Below are positions 43,220 through 53,679 of a stretch of DNA of 64,000 bases, piece after piece. The stretch comes from Streptomyces antnestii (lineage in GTDB: Bacteria > Actinomycetota > Actinomycetes > Streptomycetales > Streptomycetaceae): NCBI RefSeq assembly GCF_004005495.1, contig NZ_RZYA01000002.1:1-64000 (forward strand). The letters run 5' to 3'. The notes beneath the pieces are model-generated. The model ran no database searches. It was not told where the DNA came from and saw only the letters and a program-made list of their open reading frames with translations. The translations under genes were made by a program, and so were the position numbers. How positions within the stretch are numbered: position 1 is the stretch's first letter; each line of letters begins with the position of its first letter.

Positions 43220-44287
43220 TCAGAGGTGGTCGGCGTCGACCACGGCCTGGGCGAAGGTGGTGGGCGCTTCCTGCGGCAGGTTGTGGCCGATGTTCGCGAT
43301 GGTGCGGTGTTCGTACGGGCCGGTGAAGTGGCCGCGGTAGGCGGAGCCGTCGCCGGCCGGGGTGAAGGGGTCGAGGGCCGCGTCGAGGGTGATGGTGGGA
43401 ACGCCGATGTGAGGCTGGGCCGAGAGTTGCTTCTCGTAGCGGTCGTAGCGGTGTTCACCCTCGATGAGGCCGATGCGCCAGCGGTAGTTGTAGAGAACGA
43501 CGGCGGCGTAGTCGGGGTTCTTGAAGGCCTGAGCGGTGCTCTCGAAGGTGGCGTCGTCGAAGTCCCAGTTGGGGGAGACGAGGGTCCACACATAACGGCA
43601 CAACGCGATGCGCTCGTCGACGTTCTCCATGCCCTTCTTGCCGCGCTCGGTGGCGAAGTACCACTGGTACCACCAGTTGTGCTCGACGGCCGGGAGAGCG
43701 GGTTCCAGCTGCGCCTTGCGGTCGGTGATCAGGTAACCGCTGGTGGAGACAAGGGCCTTGACGCGCTCGGGCCACAGGGCGGAGATGATGTCGGCGGTGC
43801 GCGAGCCCCAGTCGAAGCCGGCGAGAACAGCCTTGTCGATCTTGAGAGCGTCCATCAGGGCGATGATGTCCAGCGCGATGGCGGACTGCTCCGCGGTTCG
43901 GGGGGTGTGCCGGGACAGGAAGCGGGTGCTGCCGTGGCCGCGCAGGTAGGGAACGATGACGCGGTACCCCTGATCGGCGAGGAGCGGGGCTACGTCGACG
44001 AAGCTGTGGATGTCGTAGGGCCAGCCGTGCAAGAGGAGGACGGCCGGGCCGTGGGCGGGACCGGCCTCGGCGTAGCCGATGTCCAGGACACCCGCCTTGA
44101 CCTGCTTGATCGTGCCGAACTCGGTGTGGGTGCCCGGGGCGATGGCAGGCACAGTGGGAACGGAAGCGCGGCCCGACGTGCGAGCGGTGGTCGCGGCGGA
44201 TGCGCTGGTCTGCAGGCCGGACAGGGAGACCGCGGCCGCGCCGGTGCCCAGGCCGACGGCCTTGCTGAAGGTACGCCTGTTGAACAT
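43220..44287 (-). CDS. TAT-exported epoxide hydrolase-like alpha/beta hydrolase
   Basis: 355 residues. A twin-arginine signal NRRTFSKAVGLGTGAAAVSLSGL, cleaved near SASA, is followed by VLLLHGWPYDIHSFVDVAPLLADQGYRVIVPYLRGHGSTRF. The nucleophile is Asp in AGFDWGSRTADI, as in epoxide hydrolases and haloalkane dehalogenases, and the His in IANIGHNLPQEAPTTF. A lid region is rich in Trp/Tyr (EHNWWYQWYFATERG). It should open epoxides or displace halides outside the membrane. It diverges from the aldehyde dehydrogenase gene across 309 bases with several inverted repeats. Confidence 0.85.
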   Translation of the reverse strand: MFNRRTFSKAVGLGTGAAAVSLSGLQTSASAATTARTSGRASVPTVPAIAPGTHTEFGTIKQVKAGVLDIGYAEAGPAHGPAVLLLHGWPYDIHSFVDVAPLLADQGYRVIVPYLRGHGSTRFLSRHTPRTAEQSAIALDIIALMDALKIDKAVLAGFDWGSRTADIISALWPERVKALVSTSGYLITDRKAQLEPALPAVEHNWWYQWYFATERGKKGMENVDERIALCRYVWTLVSPNWDFDDATFESTAQAFKNPDYAAVVLYNYRWRIGLIEGEHRYDRYEKQLSAQPHIGVPTITLDAALDPFTPAGDGSAYRGHFTGPYEHRTIANIGHNLPQEAPTTFAQAVVDADHL

Positions 44288-44442
44288 GTGAAGCCCTCCG
44301 TCGTGCGTTTCCGGTGACCGGCCCGAGCCCGGGAACCCCCCGCTCGCTGTTCCTCTTCAGGGGCGGGGCCGGCGGCACACACTGTCGTCCCCGATGAACC
44401 TGGACGCATCAGTCATGTGACGGTCGGCGTCGTGCGGCGTCG

Positions 44443-44542
44443 GCCCTCACTCCTTAACGGTGACGCTTCTATGGAGGGTGCAGCCATAACTGTCATCTCT
44501 ACGTGCCGATCACAGTATTAAGTGCTACATTAGTGTGACAGT
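44443..44542. promoter_or_regulatory. Inverted repeats between epoxide hydrolase and aldehyde dehydrogenase genes
   Basis: ACTGTCA (44489-44495) pairs exactly with TGACAGT (44536-44542). Inside them, CACAGTA and TAGTGTG form a second, near-perfect inverted repeat. Just upstream, TCACTCCTTAACGGTGACG (from 44445) is a weak, one-base-shorter relative of the regional 23-base palindrome. The rest of 44288-44596 has no gene. Confidence 0.55.
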
Positions 44543-44596
44543 TGAGTGACGCATCTGAAGGCGAATTGAACCGAAACACCGGAAGAGAGACAGCGC

Positions 44597-46039
44597 GTGA
44601 TCACCTACGACCGGCTTTTCATCGGAGGCTCCTGGGTCGAGCCGAGCAACCCGGGACTGCTCGACATCGCCTCGCCGCACGACCGGTCGGTGGTCGGCCG
44701 TGCCGCGCAGGCGCGGCCGGTCGACATCGACCGCGCACTTGTCACGGCGCGGGCGTCCTTCGAGGCGGGCGAGTGGCGCCTGACCCTGCCGGCGGAGCGG
44801 ATCGAGGTCCTGCGGCGGTTCAATGCACTGCGCGAGGAGAACGCGGAGAAGATCGCGCATCTGATCTCGCTGGAGAACGGTTCGGCCGGATGGTTCACCC
44901 GCGCCGGACAACCCGGCCTGACCCGGCAGGCGAACGCCTACCTGAAGGCGGCGGAGGAGTTCGGCTGGGAGGAGGTGCTCGTGCCCTCCGACCCGGCGTC
45001 CCCGGTGCGCAGCGTGGTGCGCCGCGAGGCGGTCGGCGTCGTGGCCGCGGTGATCCCGTGGAACTCGCCCTTCTCCTCGGCCACTTCGAAGATCATCCCG
45101 GCCCTGGTCGCCGGCAACTCGGTGGTCCTGAAGGTGTCCCCGGAGAACTCGCTGAGTATGGGCTTCCTGGCGGAGCTGCTGGAGCGGGTGGGCCTGCCCG
45201 AGGGTGTGATCAGCGTCCTGCCCGCGGACCGGGAGACCAGTGAGTACCTGGTGTCGCACAAGGAGGTCGACAAGATCGCATTCACCGGTTCGACTCGGGC
45301 GGGCCGCCGTATCGCGTCGATCGCGGGCGAGCAGCTCAAGCGGGTCAGCCTGGAGCTGGGCGGCAAGTCCGCCGCGCTCATCCTCCCCGACGCCGACATC
45401 GAGAAGGCCGTCGCCGGCGTGAAGTTCGGCTCCCTGCTCAACAATGGCGAGTCGTGCATCGCCCAGACCCGGATCCTGGCCCCGCGCATCCGGTACGAGG
45501 AGGTCGTGGCCGCGCTGAAGGAACTGGTGGAGTCGTTGAAGGTCGGCGACCCGGGCGACCCGGACACGTTCATCGGCCCGATGATCCGCCCCGACCAGCA
45601 GGAGCGGGTGCGCACCTACATCCGACTCGGCATCGAGGAGGGCGCCCGCCTGGTCACCGGGGGCCCACAGATCCCCGAGGGTCTGGAGAAGGGCAACTAC
45701 GTCAGGCCCACCGTCTTCGCCGACGTCGACAACTCCATGCGGATCGCGCAGGAGGAGATCTTCGGCCCAGTCCTGGTGGTCATCCCTTACGACGACGAGG
45801 ACGACGCCGTCCGCATCGCCAACGACTCCGAGTACGGCCTCTCCGGCGGCGTCTGGTCCTCCGACGAGGCCCACGCCCTGGACGTCGCCCGCCGCGTCCG
45901 CACCGGAACCGTCACCATCAACGGCGCCTCCGTAGCCTTTGACGGCCCGTTCGGCGGCTTCAAGGCCAGCGGCATCGGCCGCGAGTACGGCGCGGTCGGC
46001 CTCGGCACCTATACCGAGTACAAGACCATCACCGTCTGA
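44597..46039 (+). CDS. NAD(P)-dependent aldehyde dehydrogenase
   Basis: 480 residues, usual length. AVIPWNSPFSSATSKIIPALVAGNSVVLK holds the oxyanion Asn and cofactor lysine. IAFTGSTRAGRRI is the nucleotide loop, VSLELGGKSAALI holds the general-base Glu, and NNGESCIAQTR the catalytic Cys. EEIFGPVLVVIPYDDEDDAV and PFGGFKASGIGREYG close the fold. It oxidises an aldehyde to the acid in the cytoplasm. GTG start preceded by GGAAGAGAGACAGC. Context with hydrolases and OsmC suggests detoxification of reactive carbonyls. The coding sequence is intact. Confidence 0.92.
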   Translation: MITYDRLFIGGSWVEPSNPGLLDIASPHDRSVVGRAAQARPVDIDRALVTARASFEAGEWRLTLPAERIEVLRRFNALREENAEKIAHLISLENGSAGWFTRAGQPGLTRQANAYLKAAEEFGWEEVLVPSDPASPVRSVVRREAVGVVAAVIPWNSPFSSATSKIIPALVAGNSVVLKVSPENSLSMGFLAELLERVGLPEGVISVLPADRETSEYLVSHKEVDKIAFTGSTRAGRRIASIAGEQLKRVSLELGGKSAALILPDADIEKAVAGVKFGSLLNNGESCIAQTRILAPRIRYEEVVAALKELVESLKVGDPGDPDTFIGPMIRPDQQERVRTYIRLGIEEGARLVTGGPQIPEGLEKGNYVRPTVFADVDNSMRIAQEEIFGPVLVVIPYDDEDDAVRIANDSEYGLSGGVWSSDEAHALDVARRVRTGTVTINGASVAFDGPFGGFKASGIGREYGAVGLGTYTEYKTITV

Positions 46040-46205
46040 CCCCCCCGGCCGACCGACCTGGTCGAGCTCGACGCCGATGCGCCGCTGGGTGTCGCTGCCC
46101 AGGACGTTCGACGAGACCTACTACGCCAAGGTCGCCCGGTCCCTACTGCGGTTTGACTACGAAGGCAATTGGCCGGACCGCAGGATCGCCGATCCGCCCT
46201 CCATG

Positions 46206-46228
46206 CGTCACCACCTTGACAGGTGATG
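46206..46228 (+). promoter_or_regulatory. Shared palindrome, site C
   Basis: CGTCACC-ACCTTGACA-GGTGATG, the best consensus match. It lies 76 bases upstream of the small gene at 46304. The TTGACA inside it could be a -35 element, in which case a repressor would block the promoter directly. A smaller inverted repeat TTGTC-CAAGGC-GACAA follows at 46250. Confidence 0.75.
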
Positions 46229-46303
46229 CATGGAGGGGCATGCTTCTAGTTGTCCAAGGCGACAATCAGGACGCCTTCCACGAGCGACGAAGTGGATCAG
46301 GTC

Positions 46304-46495
46304 ATGAACAAGGAGCTCACCACAGACGCCGCCGCGGCCGTACGGCACGCGCGATACGGCAGGCTTCCCGAGCGCATCCGTTTCGAGGACATGGCCGAAG
46401 AAATCGATGTTGCGGACGGCAGGGTGAACGCGTCGTGCAACCCCGAAGGCTCGTGGCAGTTCTACTCCTGCCTCGCCCTGGATCTGGGGCTGTAG
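46304..46495 (+). CDS. Small hypothetical protein
   Basis: 63 residues: MNKELTTDAAAAVRHARYGRLPERIRFEDMAEEIDVADGRVNASCNPEG, then SWQFYSCLALDLGL. Acidic and ordered-looking, but I know no family. ATG with GGATCAGG upstream. It lies directly behind the best copy of the regional palindrome. It is followed without a gap by the TetR fragment in another frame, so it may itself be the start of a gene cut by the same deletion. Confidence 0.45.
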   Translation: MNKELTTDAAAAVRHARYGRLPERIRFEDMAEEIDVADGRVNASCNPEGSWQFYSCLALDLGL

Positions 46496-46505
46496 ACATC
46501 CGGCG

Positions 46506-46739
46506 CAGCACGCCTACTTTCCCGGCGGCAAGGAGGAACTCCTGCTCCCCGTCGCCCAGTTCGAGGCCGACGGCCTCATCGGCCCGGCAGTCGACGCCGA
46601 CCGGACCGCAGCGGCGATGATCGCCGCAATTCAGGGCGGCGTCCAGATGCTTCGGTCGACCGGTGACAGCACCCACCTCGAAGCGGCTGTCGACATTCTC
46701 ATCGACCATCTCAAAGGCTCACACGTCGAAAGACGTTGA
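46506..46739 (+). pseudogene. TetR-family (LmrA/YxaF-type) C-terminal fragment
   Basis: AYFPGGKEELLLPVAQFEADG, then DADRTAAAMIAAIQGGVQMLRSTGDSTHLEAAVDILIDHLKG. The FPGGKEEL motif directly follows the HTH in LmrA-type TetR proteins, and AAIQGG-x5-RSTGD is its ligand-domain helix. The DNA-binding domain is gone and the middle is shortened. It may be the remains of a local regulator. Bases 46740-46957 are empty. Confidence 0.6.
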
Positions 46740-46957
46740 GGCCGTTCACCCGAAGGGCGCGCGACTGAACCGGCCCCGTAACTCACGCCGGGGTCGAGCT
46801 GCGACGGCAGTCGTGAGCGTCGCCAACGAGCGGACGTGACTCATCGGTTACGTGTTCCACCGGCGCGCTGAGTGCCGTTCGTCGGGTGTGAGGGCGATGG
46901 CTGACCGCGGTGTGCCGTCGGTCGAAGGGGCATCGGTCCGGCCTGGGGAAAGCCTCG

Positions 46958-47022
46958 CATCACCATCTTGACGGGTGACGAAGGAGGCTGTCATGATTAC
47001 GTCACCTCCTTAACCGGTGATG
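46958..47022 (+). promoter_or_regulatory. Shared palindrome, sites D and E
   Basis: D (46958-46980) is CATCACC-ATCTTGACG-GGTGACG. E (47000-47022) is CGTCACC-TCCTTAACC-GGTGATG. The two point the same way, with starts exactly 42 bases apart, and end 60 bases before the OsmC start. Confidence 0.8.
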
Positions 47023-47081
47023 CAAGTGGCCTGGTCGGCAGGCGTCCGAAGACCTTTTGGCTCAGATGGGGAGCACCAGTC

Positions 47082-47510
47082 ATGGCAATCAGCTACACCG
47101 CCGTTGTCGACGTCGACGGAGAAGGCCGGAACGGCGGCCACGCGCGCTCCTCCGACGGTCTGCTGGAGACCGGCCTCGCGCTCCCCGAGGAGCTCGGCGG
47201 CGCGGGCACCGCGACCAACCCCGAGCAGCTCCTCGCCGCCGGCTGGGCCGCCTGCTTCCTGGGCGCCCTGCGCCGCGCTGCCACCACCCGCAAGATACGG
47301 CTCACCAGCACCACCATCACCGCCGAGATCACCCTCAACCACGGCGACGACGGCGAGTTCTCCCTCTCCGCGGTTCTCAACCCCGTTCTCGGCGGTGTCG
47401 ACCAAGCCACCGCCGAGGAGCTCGCGAACGCCGCCCACCAGATCTGCCCGTACTCCAAGGCCATGCGCGACAACATCCCGGTCACCATCAACGCCGACGC
47501 CGCCGCCTGA
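47082..47510 (+). CDS. OsmC/Ohr-family organic hydroperoxide reductase
   Basis: 142 residues. The two redox Cys are in GWAACFLGALRRAA and HQICPYSKAMRDNIPVTI, placed as in Ohr. The N-terminal YTAVVDVDGEGRNGGHARSSDG and GGAGTATNPEQLLAAGWAACF match Ohr closely (GxGTNPEQLFAAGYAACF), and the mid-part Arg is not obvious. It reduces organic peroxides in the cytoplasm with dithiol partners. GGGGAG lies upstream of the ATG. Ohr genes are usually controlled by OhrR; no OhrR is nearby, but two copies of the regional palindrome are. Confidence 0.9.
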   Translation: MAISYTAVVDVDGEGRNGGHARSSDGLLETGLALPEELGGAGTATNPEQLLAAGWAACFLGALRRAATTRKIRLTSTTITAEITLNHGDDGEFSLSAVLNPVLGGVDQATAEELANAAHQICPYSKAMRDNIPVTINADAAA

Positions 47511-47860
47511 CCCATCCCTCCCCTGGACCGCGGGTCCCGTGTTCCCCTGCACGGGACCCGCCACCCCTCAGCCGTACCCACACCGCCGACCGAAGAGCGA
47601 GGGCAGGACATGGCCTCCATGACGCACACACACATACGGACCGCCCCGCAACCGCGTACGCGCTTCGGCAGTGTCTCCGGCGAGCGGTCGTCCCGAGACG
47701 TGGCGAGCGCCGAGGACCGTGACTGGCCGACGGACACGCAGGTGTCGAACTGGGCGGAGAGCGCGGCGCTGTCGGGGTACGGCCCCACGGCCTCGAGCTT
47801 CCTCTGAGGGGGCACGGCGACGCGAACGGACTGGTCCGGCACCGGATCGTGCTGGACCGG

Positions 47861-48211
47861 TCACTTTGCCAATTCCGCCCGGCGGCGCGTTCTCACGCCC
47901 AACCCGGCGTCCGCGGGACGAGCGCGGAGGTATCGATCCGAGCTGTCCGACTCGCCCGGCTGGACCAGGGTGTACCTGACGGAACGCTGTTGCTTGTGCC
48001 GCCTGATACGTCCCTTGGCGACCAGGGATCCGAGAGTCTTCCGTACCACCTGCGGCGTGGGGTTGCGCTCCGGGTGTTTCTCGACGAGTTCGTCTCGCAA
48101 CTGCTCGGGCAGACGGGGCGCGTCCGCGAGATCCTCGTACTGCTCGCTCTTCACGATGCGCCGATGTGCCCGCGCAGAGAAGAAGTGCGGAATCTGAACC
48201 TTCACGCACAT
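47861..48211 (-). CDS. Small winged-helix-like hypothetical protein
   Basis: 116 residues. RRIVKSEQYEDLADAPRLPEQLRDELVEKHPERNPTPQVVRKTLGSLVAKGRIRRHKQQRSVRYTLV reads as three helices and a beta hairpin, the form of a winged helix. The basic arms suggest nucleic acid binding. The last 25 residues are Arg/Ala-rich. No family name. It is co-oriented with the CGNR regulator gene upstream (52 bases between), so the two may form one unit. Bases 47511-47860 hold no other supported gene. Confidence 0.55.
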   Translation of the reverse strand: MCVKVQIPHFFSARAHRRIVKSEQYEDLADAPRLPEQLRDELVEKHPERNPTPQVVRKTLGSLVAKGRIRRHKQQRSVRYTLVQPGESDSSDRYLRARPADAGLGVRTRRRAELAK

Positions 48212-48263
48212 GCTGCCTGGTAAGTCCCGGGGGCAGGTGTCGGGTCGCCCCTCCCAGGTGAGG

Positions 48264-48827
48264 TCAGCGCGCCGTCACGACGGACGCGTCCTTCTTGCGT
48301 GCGCGGTACGCGGCAGCCTTGATCTTGTTGCCGCAGGAGTCCATGCCACACCACTGGCGCCGCATGCCCCGGGAGCGGTCGATGTAGACCCGGGTGCACT
48401 CGGGGTTGCCGCACTCCTTCATCAGGGGGACGTCCGGGCCGCTGAGCAGTTCCACGGCCTGCCGGGCGACGGTCGCCAGCGCCTGCTCGGGTGACGCGTC
48501 GGTGTGCCGTCCGGCCATGGTGAGCTGTGGAGTCACGGGGGTCTTGCGCGCGGCGGCGTTGACCACGGCGAGCGCTTCGCGATGGAACTCCTTGCCGAGC
48601 CGGCGGTCCGTGACGAGGTGGTAGATGGCCTCGCGCACCGTCGTCGCCTCCCGGACGTCGTCCTCCGTGCCAGGCGTGATCGCGTCCACCAGTCCCGACT
48701 CCAGGTACCAGGCATTCAGCCGCTCCGGCGTTACGAACATTTCGAACCGGGTCGAGCGCCGGGCACGGAGGGTGGCCGCGAAGTCGAGGGCCGGGTGCCC
48801 GCATACGAATACATGGTCAAGATTCAC
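48264..48827 (-). CDS. CGNR zinc-finger transcriptional regulator
   Basis: 187 residues. The N-terminal ABATE domain: VNLDHVFVCGHPALDFAATLRAR, then RLNAWYLESGLVDAI and AREAIYHLVTDRRLG-like helices. The C-terminal CGNR zinc finger is LMKECGNPECTRVYIDRSRGMRRQWCGMDSCGNKIKAAAYRARKK, with all four Cys (C-x4-C...C-x4-C). Proteins of this type are predicted stress-responsive regulators. GTG 48827 is chosen because the family starts at NLDH. One copy of the regional palindrome directly abuts this start, so it is the best candidate both for autoregulation and for control of the regulon. Confidence 0.85.
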   Translation of the reverse strand: MNLDHVFVCGHPALDFAATLRARRSTRFEMFVTPERLNAWYLESGLVDAITPGTEDDVREATTVREAIYHLVTDRRLGKEFHREALAVVNAAARKTPVTPQLTMAGRHTDASPEQALATVARQAVELLSGPDVPLMKECGNPECTRVYIDRSRGMRRQWCGMDSCGNKIKAAAYRARKKDASVVTAR

Positions 48828-48891
48828 ATCACCATTTTGACAGGTGACTCTCCTCGAACGCAAGAAGCGTCACCATTCCAGATGGTGATTC
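48827..48891. promoter_or_regulatory. Shared palindrome, sites F and G
   Basis: F (48827-48849) is CATCACC-ATTTTGACA-GGTGACT and touches the start codon of the CGNR gene. G (48869-48891) is CGTCACC-ATTCCAGAT-GGTGATT. Their starts are 42 bases apart, as in the OsmC and SRPBCC promoters. Confidence 0.75.
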
Positions 48892-49033
48892 CGTGTGGCA
48901 GCGGCAGCGGCAGCGAGATCGAGATCGTACGGCACCTCGCACGGTCCGCGCCGGTCAGGACCGTAGACGGGCGCGGACCGCGAGCGGGCCTGCTTCAGGA
49001 CCCGGAGCAGGTGAGTGCTGTCTCCTCTTCCCG

Positions 49034-50662
<1,629 letters not shown>

Positions 50663-50741
50663 GGGGAACCGTCCGACGTGATCGGTGTTCGGCCCGCGGG
50701 GCGTACTGCCTCGGACGCGGGCCACTGCACACGCCGGAGGC

Positions 50742-52376
50742 TCACACCGCGGGGGCTCCGGTCTCCGTGAGCGTCCCGTCGGTCAGCCGCAGCCACCGGT
50801 TCACCCCGATCTCGGCGAGGAACCGTTCGTCGTGGCTGACCACCAGGAAGGCGCCCTGGTAGGAGTTGAGCGCGCTCTCCAGCTGGCCCACGCTGACCAG
50901 GTCGAGGTTGTTGGTCGGCTCGTCGAGCAGCAGCAGATGCGGGGCCGGTTCCGCGCACAGCACGCAGGCCAAGGTGGCGCGCAGGCGTTCGCCGCCGGAG
51001 AGCACCCCGGCGGGCAGGTGTGCGCGGGAGCCCCGGAAGAGGAAGCGGGCGAGCAGGTTCATCCGCTCCGCCTCGGGACGCTCGGGGGCGAACGCGGCGA
51101 AGTTCTCCGCCACGGTGCGATCCAGGTCCAGCAGGTCCAGGCGCTGCGAGAGGTAGGCGATCCGGCCGTCGTTGCGCTTGATCTCCCCGCCGTCCGGGGC
51201 GAGTTCGCCGGTGATCAGACGCATCAGGGTGGTCTTTCCAGCGCCGTTGGGACCGGTCAGCGCGATGCGCTCGGGGCCTCGGACGGTCAGGTCGACACCG
51301 CCCGCGGCGAACACGGCCTTGTCCCCGAGGCGGACCTGCATCCCCTCGCCGAGGAAGAGGTTGCGCCCGGCGGGCACCTGGGTGTCGGGCAGGTCCAGGG
51401 TGATGCGCTGCTCGTCGCGCAGCGCGCGTCCGGCCTCGTCGAGGCGGGCTTTGGCCTCGCCGACCCTGGATGCGTGCATCTGGCCGGCCCGGCCCGCGGA
51501 CTCCTGCGCGCCACGCTTCATGTTGCCGGCGAAGATACGGGGCAGGCCGGCGTTCTTGAGGTTGCGGGCGGCGTTGCTCTGGCGGCGCTCGGCACGTTCG
51601 CGGGCCTGCTGCATCTCCCGCTTCTCGCGCTTGAGTTCCTGCTCGGCGTTGCGGACGTTCTTCTCGGCGACCTCCTGCTCGGCACGCACGGCCTCCTCGT
51701 ACTCGGTGAAGTTGCCGCCGTAGAAACGCAGTTCGTCGCTGCCCAGCTCGGCGATGCGTTCCATGCGGTCGAGCAGCGCGCGGTCGTGGCTGACCAGCAG
51801 CAGGCAGCCGGTGAAGTCCTCCAGCACGTCGTAGAGCTGGTGCCGGGCCTGGAGGTCGAGGTTGTTGGTGGGCTCGTCGAGCAACAGCACGTCCGGGCGC
51901 CTGAGCAGCTGGGCGGCGAGACCGAGCGAGACGACCTGGCCGCCGCTGAGCGTGCTCAGGCTGCGGTCCAGGGTGAGGTCGGTGAGGCCCAGGCGGTCGA
52001 GCTGGGCGCGGGTGCGCTCCTCGATGTCCCAGTCGTCGCCGATGGTCGTGAAGTGCTCCTCGCTCACGTCCCCGGACTCGACGGCGTCCAGGGCCCGGAT
52101 CACCGTGGCGACGCCGAGTACCTCGGCGACCGTGAGGTTCCCGGTCAGGGGGAGGCTCTGCGGGAGGTGGCCGAGCGTGCCGCCGATGGACACCGACCCG
52201 GTGGCGGGCTTCAGTTCGCCGGCGATCAGTTTGAGCAGGGTGCTCTTGCCGGAGCCGTTGGGGGCGACCAGGCCGGTACGGCCGGCGGGCATGGCGAAGG
52301 ACAGGTCGTGGAAGACCGGGGTGTCGTCGAGCCAGGCGAAAGAGAGGTTCGAGCAGATGATGGCGGCGTCGGACAT
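50742..52376 (-). CDS. ABC-F ATPase (second copy, upstream gene of the pair)
   Basis: 544 residues. Domain 1: VAPNGSGKSTLLKLIAG, STLSGGQVVSLGLAAQLL, VLLLDEPTNNLD. The linker is long and strongly charged (AEQEVAEKNVRNAEQELKREKREMQQARERAERRQ), a coiled helical arm. Domain 2: TGPNGAGKTTLMRLITGEL, GVLSGGERLRATLACVL, LLLLDEPTNNLD. The linker matches soluble ABC-F proteins such as those that displace macrolides or lincosamides. The start is the ATG of MSDAAIICSNL; the frame is open 45 codons upstream without similarity. The leader contains an attenuator-like structure. Confidence 0.88.
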   Translation of the reverse strand: MSDAAIICSNLSFAWLDDTPVFHDLSFAMPAGRTGLVAPNGSGKSTLLKLIAGELKPATGSVSIGGTLGHLPQSLPLTGNLTVAEVLGVATVIRALDAVESGDVSEEHFTTIGDDWDIEERTRAQLDRLGLTDLTLDRSLSTLSGGQVVSLGLAAQLLRRPDVLLLDEPTNNLDLQARHQLYDVLEDFTGCLLLVSHDRALLDRMERIAELGSDELRFYGGNFTEYEEAVRAEQEVAEKNVRNAEQELKREKREMQQARERAERRQSNAARNLKNAGLPRIFAGNMKRGAQESAGRAGQMHASRVGEAKARLDEAGRALRDEQRITLDLPDTQVPAGRNLFLGEGMQVRLGDKAVFAAGGVDLTVRGPERIALTGPNGAGKTTLMRLITGELAPDGGEIKRNDGRIAYLSQRLDLLDLDRTVAENFAAFAPERPEAERMNLLARFLFRGSRAHLPAGVLSGGERLRATLACVLCAEPAPHLLLLDEPTNNLDLVSVGQLESALNSYQGAFLVVSHDERFLAEIGVNRWLRLTDGTLTETGAPAV

Positions 52377-52398
52377 GGAGGCGACCTCAAGAGTGTGA

Positions 52399-52427
52399 GG
52401 GCAGAGACAGACTTCTGCCCTGGGCAG
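52399..52427 (-). promoter_or_regulatory. Attenuator-like leader of the ABC-F pair
   Basis: Read on the minus strand, the leader contains three complementary segments in order: CTGCCC (52427-52422), GGGCAG (52420-52415) and CTGCCC (52404-52399). The middle one can pair with either neighbour, giving two exclusive hairpins. A short frame starting MWSVLSYPFCHVCPG (52462) runs through them. This is the layout used for ribosome-mediated attenuation upstream of ABC-F genes; the mechanism here is inferred. Confidence 0.4.
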
Positions 52428-52689
52428 ACGTGGCAAAAGGGGTACGACAAGACGGACCACATCGGCAGCGCTCCTGAGCGCCGGCCGGTGGTCGTCAGAT
52501 CCGGATCTCATCCGGAGATGTCGTCTTCACCCACCACGTCTGTGACTCCTCGATACACGGCCTACGTCGCTCGCAGCCTAACAGCCGTACGTCCTGCGCG
52601 GTCGGGAGTATGTCGGACCGCGCTTCGACGGCGCCTACGGCGAGAGCCCCACCCTGGAGCAGGCGCGCCGTTCGGACGTCCGGACAGCC

Positions 52690-53010
52690 ACTTGGCCGAC
52701 TTGTAGAAGTACATGGGGGCCACGTAGAGGCGGAGCGGTCCGCCGTGCTCGTGGGTGATGGGCTTGTCCTGGATGTTCAGCGCCAGCAGGGGGCTTCGGG
52801 CGGTGCGCAGCAGGCGGAAGTCGCCCGAGGCGCGCCCGTTCGGCAAGTTCAACGCGGGCAACCACTCATGGACGTGACCATCAGGTGCCGTCGCCCGACC
52901 AGTTGGGCCAGCGGCCCGAGGTACAGACAGGCCGCGGTCGCAAGGCACAGCAGCATCAGATAGCCGGCGGCCCGGTGAATCAGGCGCTCGGCGGTGCTGA
53001 AGCGGCGGAC
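52690..53010 (-). pseudogene. Cytochrome b561/molybdopterin oxidoreductase remnant
   Basis: The minus strand holds RFSTAERLIHRAAGYLMLLCLATAACLYLGPLAQLVGRRHLMV, the first transmembrane helix of a cytochrome b-type protein with its heme His. After a shift, LLALNIQDKPITHEHGGPLRLYVAPMYFYKSAKWLSG is the molybdopterin-oxidoreductase core. Everything between is deleted and the C-terminus is missing. The bases on both sides (52512-52689, 53011-53476) contain only short unrecognised frames. Confidence 0.6.
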
Positions 53011-53476
53011 ACGTCCGGTCGGTTCAGGCCGCGTTGCCGTGCCGGTCGGCGTTGTCGAGCCAGCCGTCGACCGCATAACCGCGCTCCTCCCAGTGGCCGG
53101 GGGGCTCCTCCCTCCTGCCTTCCGCGCGGACCTGCGCAGGATCAACCGCTTCGCGGTGTACGACCAGCAGTGGCGCGGCTGGGGATGCGCACCGGACACG
53201 TCTGCCGGTCCTGGGCGGACCGGCACCACTTCCGGTGGCTGCGGGAGGAGCGTGAGGGCACCGTGACCGTGCCGGCGGCGGGCCGTCGGACCGTCGAATG
53301 ACTTAACGCGTCCTTCCCGCAGCCCGGCCGGGGGTCGTCGGCGGTATGCGAGGCCGCGTGGGCCCGTGGGCGCGGACAGTCAAGTGACGGTTGTGGCGTC
53401 TGCGGTGCGCACCCAGAGTGGGACCAGGCCGAGAGTGCCGTCCGCTGTCGGTCACCTGAGTTCGATCCGATCGTGT

Positions 53477-53499
53477 CGTCATCACCTTGATGGGTGATG
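53477..53499 (+). promoter_or_regulatory. Shared palindrome, site H
   Basis: CGTCATC-ACCTTGATG-GGTGATG, with one change in the left arm. It lies 181 bases upstream of the tannase-like gene. A separate perfect hairpin ACCCGAGG-CTG-CCTCGGGT follows at about 53522. Confidence 0.6.
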
Positions 53500-53679
53500 C
53501 GGCCCGGTCGGTCTTCGGTGAACCCGAGGCTGCCTCGGGTCGCATACCAAGGGCCACGGACACACCTGCGCGGACGTCGTCCGCGATGAACCTGTCGGCC
53601 CGGGCCACTGTCCTGCTCGTGTGACATGCACATGTGTCGCCGCTGCCAGGCGCACACCTACTTCTTGGATGGGTAACCA

